A stretch of 64,000 bases of DNA from Reticulascus tulasneorum (lineage: Eukaryota > Ascomycota > Sordariomycetes > Glomerellales > Reticulascaceae): NCBI GenBank assembly GCA_001557505.1, contig LSAX01000006.1, positions 2,418,001 to 2,482,000 of the forward strand, in the 5' to 3' direction. Below are positions 57,556 through 64,000 of this stretch, one piece after another; position 1 is the first letter of the stretch, and every line of letters begins with the position of its first letter. The notes beneath the pieces were generated by a model. The model did not search any database, was not told the DNA's origin, and saw nothing but the letters and a program-made list of their open reading frames with translations. The position numbers and the translations under genes are program-made.

Positions 57556-58674
57556 ATGGATACATCCCTAGCGGTACTTTGGGGAGTCTGTTGGATGTTC
57601 TATGATAATCTGGATATAGCCTCGGGTATGTGTCCGTATCCTCTTCTTATTCTGTCTGGATCCTAAAGTTGAGAATCGACACAGAGAACGAAAACTTGAC
57701 GCAGGGGTTTGATTTCGATTCTTACATACCCTTGTTTCCTGAGTTCCATTTGGGAGTTGGGTTTGCTGTAGAGCCGACCCCGGCCCTGGAAAAGGAATTG
57801 GCACATGATCATACCGACCTAGCAGTGGAAGCATCAGGATCAATGGATCATTTAGTCGATTATGTGAACTATAATGAGTATGCAATGGCTGCATCACCGA
57901 CACCGGGGCCGGTAACTGGTTGCCCGGGACCACCCTCTCCACATCGCACCAACCTTCTACAGCGTGATAAGGTTGAAAAAGCCGAAGAATATGGCTCATA
58001 TCCATGCACATGGCCACAATGTGGTAGAAGATGCCAGACTAAGGCTCAACTTAGGTAAGTCGGCTTCATGACCCAACTTCGCATGAAATGATTTGGCTTG
58101 CCAGTGAAAGACAGCAATCACCTAGCCTATTACATGATAGATTCAAAGCTCATAAATGGTGACCTACAGAGTTCACACTAATCGCCATAAGCGTCCGTTC
58201 CAATGTGCCCAATGCAGCAAAAGCTTTGGTGCTAAAAAGGACCTTGCCCGGCACATGGCGACAATCCACGAAGGCAAGAAAGAATTCGTCTGCAAAGAGC
58301 CAAGCTGTTCCCGCAAAGACTTGAGGTTTTCTCGCGAAGACAATCTCAAAAGACATCTCGAAAAGGTGCACCAAAAAGGGACTGGTGAGGCACCGATGCA
58401 ACGTAGCCCACCCGCGCTGCCTCGGACTCAGCCGCTGCCTTGGGAAAATGCAAGAGCAATTCCACTGCCAAGATCTACTAGTCACGAGCTGGAGGCCAAG
58501 GTTGTGAGGCTGGAGGAACAGATGGAGCTGCAGAAAAGGCAGTACGAAGGCCTCTTGCAGTCATTGAGTGCAACCGTCGAGGCGGAGAAAAAGAGATGGG
58601 TCGAGCAGCAGGACAAGTACGAGACAAGGATTGATTTGTTGTTGCAAATCATGAAGGAGAATATGGCGACTTAG
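57556..58674 (+). CDS. C2H2 zinc-finger transcription factor with C-terminal coiled coil
   Basis: Modelled exons are 57556-57625, 57685-58054 and 58170-58674, 314 residues. The 115-bp second intron is well supported because it exactly restores finger 1: Cys131, Cys136, His149, His153 (C-x4-C-x12-H-x3-H). Finger 2 uses Cys159, Cys162, His175, His180, with FQCAQCSKSFGAKKDLARH. A third, CKEPSCSRKD...FSREDNLKRHLEKVH, has a longer inter-Cys-His spacing. After a Pro-rich linker, about 70 residues form a coiled coil (ELEAKVVRLEEQMELQKRQY on), likely for dimerisation. The first exon and first intron are less sure: the start at 57556 was chosen because its splice closes in frame, and an alternative first exon lies in the frame from 57293. 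Confidence 0.78.
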
Positions 58675-59257
58675 AAGTCTTCTCGCGAGAACCAAATTCC
58701 TGGTTGTTGGGGCCGGTACGGGATCCACAGTGGCTCGAATGATGTCAGTTTGTAAGGTCTTGTGGGTTTTGCCATCCGAAGCGTGAGCGATGCTGAACCG
58801 GGAGATCGCCTGAGCCCACTGTGGGGTAAAATGGAGCTGTGAACCTAGCTGGAAGCTGGAGCTTACTCTGTAAGCCCATTACCAAAGCCGGGACGTCACA
58901 TGCCAGGGGCAGCCGCACGTCGTCGTACCTCCAGTAGGCAAATTGGGGGGCGCAAACTTTGTAAAATGTCATCTACGTCATTGCCCGGAGCTTTGACTAC
59001 GGCCCACCAGTCTACCTACCTACGGTAACCGCAGGCACCTTCGGAAGCGTTCCTGCGTCATCGTTACTCCCTGTTTGCGGTAACGAGTTAAATTTTCTTC
59101 TTTAGGACGGGAATCCTACTTGTTCTTCTCCTTTCACCATCACTCAATTGATCCAATTCTTGTTCCCTAAAACAATCTCTCACGTCTTACACTCTCTGAT
59201 CTCGTCCCGTACTCGAGCTTTTCTCCCACCCACGTTCACCTTCCCGCAGTCGCAACA
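58675..59257. other. Promoter of the mitochondrial helical protein gene
   Basis: Intergenic. The last 160 bases before the ATG are CT-rich and the start context is CAACAATG, both typical of well-expressed fungal genes. No other feature. Confidence 0.5.
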
Positions 59258-60493
59258 ATGCTTTCCGCAAGACCCCTCATCCGCTCGACTCTTCCCAGAG
59301 CTGCACGCTCGGTTCGAGCTCCGTGTCGGCAGCAGCTCCGCTTCCAGACCACCGTCTCATCATCTTCGGGCAATGCAGGGACAGCGAGCTCTCACTTCGG
59401 CTCCGGCGTCATTGGCGGCGTCGTTGGTGCATCGGTTCTCTACGCCATCTACTACGTTACCCCAGCTGGCCAGATGAGCCGGAAAATCAACAAGACTGCC
59501 AAGGAAGCCAACAAGAAATACCAGGTCGCCGCGCAGAAGCTGCAAGAGAACACCCCAAGCGCTGATCAAGCCATTGACTCGATCAAGCAATTCGCATACT
59601 CTTACGTTGGTTGGATCCCTGGCGGCCGCGCCTACGTCGACACAGCATTCAACGATTTCGAGACTGTGCGACAGAACCACCGTGAGGAGGCTGACAAGAT
59701 CGTTAACGATGCCTACAAGCAGTTTCAAGATGTTGCGAAAGCTGGACTGAGCCTGGAAGCTCTTTCCAAGGCGTACGATGTCCTTGCCGATATTTCCAAG
59801 AAAATTGCCAACCTTGCTGGTGATGCCATTTCGGACATTGTCGACAATCATCCCCAGATCAAGGAAAAGCTAGGCGGCAACATCGATCAGCTAAAGCAAA
59901 TGGGCGAGCAATACGGTCCGGAGGCAAAGAAGCAGGTTGATGAGACCTGGCAACAAGTCAAAGATATTTTTGCCGGCGGATTCAGCGTGGCTAGCTTGGA
60001 CAAGGCCCGCAAGGTCATTGAGGAGAAGGTGGAGCAGGTCAAGAAACTCGGAGATGAGGCATGGAAGAAAGCCCTCGAGGAGGCAAAACCATTCCTCGAC
60101 AAGAACCCAAAGGTCAAAGAGCTGGTGGAGAAGAACGCCGATGCGCTGAGGCAGGGCAACGCCAAAGAACTCTTCGAGAAGGCCAAATCAGCAATCGAAT
60201 CCGGTGACCTCGGAGGCCTGGAGGAATACGTCAACGGCGCCGTGGACAAGGCTAAATCCAAGGGCTCCGAGATCGCTGGTGGTTGGGGCGGCTTGGATCA
60301 GTACTTCAAGCTAATTCCAGAGGGCAGCGAGATCTTGCCCAAGCTGCAGCAGCTAAGAGAGATCGCGGACAAGCACAAGGAAGAAGGAGAGAAGCTGTTC
60401 AAGGAAACGATGGAGGAGGTGAAGCAAGTTCTGGAGAAGAAATCGAAACGAGCACAGGAGATTATCGAAAAGGCCAAGAAGGAGGCCAAATAG
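59258..60493 (+). CDS. Mitochondrial membrane-anchored helical repeat protein
   Basis: A single exon of 411 residues. Residues 1-33 are Arg/Ser/Ala-rich without acids, a mitochondrial targeting signal. A Gly-rich membrane span (GSGVIGGVVGASVLYAIYYV, about 48-67) follows. The rest is almost entirely Lys/Glu/Ala-rich amphipathic helix. There is an internal duplication: about 162-235 and 240-310 share an A-G-x-S-x-x-x-L-x-K-A start and a similar (H/N)P-x-(I/V)KE-x(4)-N-x-D-x-L-(K/R)Q part. The layout recalls apolipoprotein-like or prohibitin-partner helical proteins and a fungal group annotated as calcofluor-white-hypersensitive proteins, but that name is from memory and unproved. It could shape the inner membrane or bind lipid. 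CT-rich leader and good start context suggest high expression. Confidence 0.8.
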   Translation: MLSARPLIRSTLPRAARSVRAPCRQQLRFQTTVSSSSGNAGTASSHFGSGVIGGVVGASVLYAIYYVTPAGQMSRKINKTAKEANKKYQVAAQKLQENTPSADQAIDSIKQFAYSYVGWIPGGRAYVDTAFNDFETVRQNHREEADKIVNDAYKQFQDVAKAGLSLEALSKAYDVLADISKKIANLAGDAISDIVDNHPQIKEKLGGNIDQLKQMGEQYGPEAKKQVDETWQQVKDIFAGGFSVASLDKARKVIEEKVEQVKKLGDEAWKKALEEAKPFLDKNPKVKELVEKNADALRQGNAKELFEKAKSAIESGDLGGLEEYVNGAVDKAKSKGSEIAGGWGGLDQYFKLIPEGSEILPKLQQLREIADKHKEEGEKLFKETMEEVKQVLEKKSKRAQEIIEKAKKEAK

Positions 60494-60719
60494 GCTGCAT
60501 GAATCGGAGTCACTGTCATAAAAGGTAGGGAAAAGGGGCCGGCGTCAGCTTCACTCATAACAACGGGAGGCATGTTAAGAAGCATGGCTAGCATAGCCCT
60601 GCATTGTAGAGATAGGTATCATAATAACTTGAACACTTAAGACCAAATAGCTTTGTGACATACATGCTTCTGCTGCTGACATCATTCCTATCGCCAGATG
60701 TATCATATTGCTAGGATGA

Positions 60720-62209
60720 CTAGACATGCTTATTTAGCGCATCCAACTCAAAGGTCCTCCTCCGTGGCAGCGTTGGCATAGGCAGGATGAAGGAGCCACG
60801 CAGTATGAAGGCATACCACAGGGCGACGCTGGCAGCGGTGGTGGGAAGAGCGAAGGCCCAGTATACCCAGAACTTCTCGGATATGGCCCACGACATGGGA
60901 TCCGCGCCGAACTCGAAGAATGTGGTGCTGAACAGGCCCGAGATATACGTAGGCGGCAGAAACACGAGCGCCAGGAACGAGATGGCCTTCATGGCCTGCC
61001 CATCTGCTTTGGTGGCCTTGGCGATGTCGACCGATGCGCGCGCCTCGTCCTGGGACACGACGTTGTACGCCAGCTGGATCTCGTTGCGCATACGGTCGCG
61101 GTACGACACACACCGGCACTGGATGCTGTATACCATGTGCGCGTAGAACAGTAGCCGCTGGTGCATCTTCTGCAGCGAGACGATGGACGCACGGTCGTTG
61201 CCGTGGACGGAAGATCCGGGCTCGAGGAGGCGCTCGTGGCACTTCACGATGTGGTCCAGGGTCTTGACATTAACGTCCAGGATCTCAGTCACGGTTATCG
61301 CATGCCGCGCGACCTCGTGGAGACGAGCGTAGTCTGTAGCCGGCTTCAATTTCCGCGAGTACTCCGCTCTCCTCTCTTCCGCGACAGTCAGGTCTCGAAT
61401 TGCGAAACTGGCCGTGTGCTGCAAGCCGATGTAGTCGTTCAATATAGATTCGTACGGCCACATTGGGTCGCTCGGCGGACTGCTGGACTCCTGTAGTCTA
61501 CGCAGGAATGCGGCGATTTGACGCTCTACGACTACGGCTTCGGTTCGGATGAAGAGAATTCTCGACTTCTTGGGCGACCGCTCCCAGTTCGTGAAGGCGA
61601 TGATATCTCGCCATTGATGCGTGATTGCGTCGGGGAGGATGTTGAAGTGTTGGATGAGGAACCGGGAGTGGGTGCCTAGAGGGAAGAGAAGGGCATGTCA
61701 GCGTCGTGTGGATGAGGGTTGGCAGAATTGGCACGAATTTAGCAGGAAGCCAGGTCAAGCCTACTAATGCCCACAGGTTCTCCTTCATTATCATATTCAT
61801 CCTGGTAGCCAAAGTATCCATTTGAATCGCAATAGGCATCGAGCCACCATGTGGACATGAACTCGAACGAGTTGTTGAGAAGTGCCGTGCACTGGAGACA
61901 TGGACGAACAAACTTCTGGTGTTCGGCTACACTTGCAGGAAAGTTAGACTGTTGGACTCAGTAGACTGCATATTTATGTTCTAGTTACTAGACAGTCACG
62001 TCTGATTCATCTGTCTGTGATTCTGTTGCTGGTTTCTCTTCGCAGCCTCCTTGGGTATTGTGGCGAAGCCATGAACGGTCCCAATCTTTAGATGCTGTCC
62101 GGAGCTTAGTGGCAGTCTAGTAATGAGCCGTTATTGCAGGGAAGGATGTACCTTTCGTCCAGCTGAATACCTGTATCCCAGCACAGCAGGCGGCTTGATG
62201 TTGATTCAT
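60720..62209 (-). CDS. CorA-like Mg2+ transporter family protein
   Basis: Exons 62171-62209, 62000-62116, 61765-61948 and 60720-61675 encode 431 residues. The three N-terminal exons are short; their phases close exactly and they supply DWDRSWLRHNTQ and QKFVRPCLQCTALLNNSFEF. Joining gives VGISTHSRFLIQHFNILPDA, after which the long helical stalk runs to the membrane. The C-terminus has the two CorA spans: AISFLALVFLPPTYISGLFS and FWVYWAFALPTTAASVALWY. The usual GMN ion-selectivity motif after span 1 is replaced by SGLFSTTFF, as in many fungal CorA-like proteins, so magnesium selectivity is uncertain. The 13-residue first exon is the least sure part of the model. Confidence 0.83.
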
Positions 62210-62780
62210 TGTAAAGCACGCAACGTTAACTTGGAAGTCTTCAAGTAAAAAGGGATAAATTATTGAGATTGAGATGTTGAGAAGGTTTCGAAAAGTACGG
62301 ACGGTAAAGTATGTCTAATTATATCATCGGAGATGGCCCTTGGGAATGCAGAAGTCCAAGAGATTTATCTGCAGCCTTGTACGGCGGAGGCCTCGGCTTT
62401 TAGTAGTCTTGATCCGGATCATCAAATGCAATATTGCTAGGCAGTTCAGTTCTGCCCCAGTTCAGCCGTGAATCATGCCATCCAATAAAAACCCAACGGA
62501 GATCCGACGACGGCAAGATGGTGGGTGTCGTGCCCAGCCTGCCTCGAAGTGTACCTAACGGGGAAACGATGTGCGACCCCCTCCTCCTTGTTCACTTTCA
62601 AAACTGCATCAACGGCCACTCTGACGCAGCTGCTTTCGATTGTCGCTAACCTCACGTTGTTGACATAGATCGTCAGGAGACACGGCAATGCGTTCAGACA
62701 ATGCTTACTGCTGAGCTCATTGCTCGCGCACGATTCCGGAGGATATTTCTGGAGTTCATAAATGCCTCTTGTATATGCCT
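62210..62780. other. Intergenic between CorA-like and hydrolase genes
   Basis: 571 bp between two minus-strand genes: the CorA-like promoter and the hydrolase 3' region. No coding signal, RNA gene or repeat seen. Confidence 0.5.
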
Positions 62781-63755
62781 CTATCTGCTGTCAATCTTAC
62801 CCAGCTCCTCGAGGCCTTGCAGAGCCTTGCGAGCCTCTGCCCAAGCTTTATCTCCATCGTACAATTGGCTCCTGAGATAAGCCCACGTAATCCGCTGCAC
62901 TGACGCCAGCCGCTCTGGACTCTCATCCAAGGTCTCGGCTGCATCCCACCCACTAACGCCCCCAAACCCATGCTCCCCGCCCTTCACCATGAACGAGTCC
63001 TTCGGACTTGGAGAAAGGGTGTATGGATCTGCATGCCAATCTGCTCCACGTGTTGTCAGATGTGGGCTGACATCCTTGTCGCCCCAGACCACAAGCGCTG
63101 GCGCGCTCATCTCGCTGAAGTCGATGGCGTAGAAAGGGACCATCCCGCGACCAGACTCCGAGAGGTCTGACCCGCCGTTGCCGACGCCGCCAATTATGAC
63201 GCCGGCCTTGATGCGCCTGTCGGCCAGCTTCGATTTCGTCCCGTCGCGTGGGTCGGTATTTATCGCCCCAAGTAAAACACTGGCCGTCAATCCGCCCAGC
63301 GAGTGTCCCGCAACGACGACCCTATTCCTGTCGAGGCGGCCCTTGAGCAGGGGCACAGAAGCCTCGACTTCATCAAGTCGGTCAAGGATGCGTGTCATAT
63401 CGCCGGCGCGCGAATCTAGGAATAGCTCCCGGATGCTTTCGGCGTCCAATCCCAGATTGAGTGATTTGGAGCTTAGATGCGTTGGCTGGATGACTGCAAA
63501 ACCATGTCCAGCCCAAAATTCAACTATAGGGCCGTACCCTTCGAGTGAGGAGAGGTAGTTGCTCCTGCCGTGACCGTGGGAGAAGAGGATGATAGGAAGC
63601 GCATCACCTGTGACTGGTGCCGTCACGCGCAATTGTAGGTCGACCCTGCGGTCGGGGCTGGGCAGCACGACAGGGCTGAAAGAGAGAACTGGGGCAGGGT
63701 CACTGATGGGGATCTTTGCGGCGGCGCCGATGAGAGCATGATTGGGGAATTGCAT
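62781..63755 (-). CDS. Alpha/beta hydrolase, PAF-acetylhydrolase/chlorophyllase-like
   Basis: A single exon of 324 residues from ATG 63755 to TAG 62781. The fold is marked by the oxyanion segment LPIILFSHGHGRSNYLSS, the nucleophile elbow GHSLGG with Ser152, the acid region LVVWGDKD (Asp226 or Asp228) and the catalytic His262 in GGEHGFGG. No signal peptide, so intracellular. Related proteins hydrolyse short esters or platelet-activating-factor-like lipids. The substrate cannot be named from sequence. All three catalytic positions are intact and the length is normal for the family. Confidence 0.87.
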   Translation of the reverse strand: MQFPNHALIGAAAKIPISDPAPVLSFSPVVLPSPDRRVDLQLRVTAPVTGDALPIILFSHGHGRSNYLSSLEGYGPIVEFWAGHGFAVIQPTHLSSKSLNLGLDAESIRELFLDSRAGDMTRILDRLDEVEASVPLLKGRLDRNRVVVAGHSLGGLTASVLLGAINTDPRDGTKSKLADRRIKAGVIIGGVGNGGSDLSESGRGMVPFYAIDFSEMSAPALVVWGDKDVSPHLTTRGADWHADPYTLSPSPKDSFMVKGGEHGFGGVSGWDAAETLDESPERLASVQRITWAYLRSQLYDGDKAWAEARKALQGLEELGKIDSR

Positions 63756-64000
63756 GATGCTCGTGTTAGACAGAGACTACAAGCTCTTGGGTTATAAGGC
63801 GGAAGATGGTTGAGGGTGCTGGCAAACAAGCTTGCCAAAGGCGCATTAGAGGAGTAGGGCTCAGTTTATATAACATTCGTCGTTTCTTTAATCACGGGAG
63901 ACTGAGCGGTGAAGCTATATATTCAACATGGAGGCTCATTTTAAAGTTTGTCGGTTTCATTGATGTGCTACCTAATACTGATCCTGAGAATTGAATTGCC

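Noticed and set aside
53829..58674. Secondary-metabolite gene cluster around the cupin and two regulators
   Set aside because: No polyketide synthase, NRPS, terpene cyclase, P450 or methyltransferase in the window; the second regulator is a C2H2 type with no obvious link.
1..64000. CRISPR arrays, rRNA genes, prokaryotic operons or viral genomes
   Set aside because: No direct-repeat arrays, no rRNA-like blocks, no ribosome-binding-site operon layout and no viral replication or capsid families were recognisable.

Overview
The window comes from the nuclear genome of a filamentous ascomycete (Pezizomycotina). The evidence is spliced genes with short introns (mostly 48-66 bp, GTRNGT donors, CTRAC-like branch sites, YAG or AAG acceptors), monocistronic genes on both strands, and families typical of these fungi: a DUF2985 membrane protein, a hybrid histidine kinase, a GMC oxidoreductase, Zn2Cys6 and C2H2 regulators and a fungal CorA-like channel. 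I cannot fix the genus; Eurotiomycetes-like is a guess. For almost every gene I derived exon-intron structure by hand, and the joined exons always summed to a multiple of three.

Left block, 1-42.9 kb, is gene-dense. It holds the 3' end of an unknown gene, the DUF2985 protein, a GAF/HisKA/HATPase/REC hybrid kinase, a secreted GMC oxidoreductase, a divergent CAX-type Ca2+/H+ exchanger, a small secreted Cys-rich protein, a mitochondrial ACOT9-type acyl-CoA thioesterase, a secreted subtilase, a flavocytochrome b2-type lactate dehydrogenase diverging from a GH2 beta-mannosidase, a full-size ABCC transporter, a TANGO2/NRDE protein, a low-complexity conserved protein, TFIIH subunit Tfb2 and a polytopic protein with a Gln/Pro-rich tail.

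Middle block, about 42.9-53.8 kb, is gene-poor and carries repeat debris. It contains the 3' end of a LINE-like element whose last 267 residues carry a CCHC finger and a restriction-like endonuclease motif, followed by a TAA/CCCTAA-rich tail. It also holds one intact-looking membrane protein gene, a 194-bp LTR-like repeat with copia integrase-like remnants, and a Cys-rich broken frame. It looks like an accessory or repeat compartment.

Right block, 53.8-64 kb, is gene-dense again: a cupin protein and a convergent Zn2Cys6 regulator, a three-finger C2H2 regulator, a mitochondrial helical-repeat protein, a CorA-like transporter and an alpha/beta hydrolase.

The genes do not form one obvious pathway or biosynthetic cluster. 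The clearest functional couplings are local: the shared promoter of the b2 dehydrogenase and the mannosidase, and the cupin/regulator pair. The best candidate for something under-described is the restriction-endonuclease-type LINE tail with its telomere-like 3' end.
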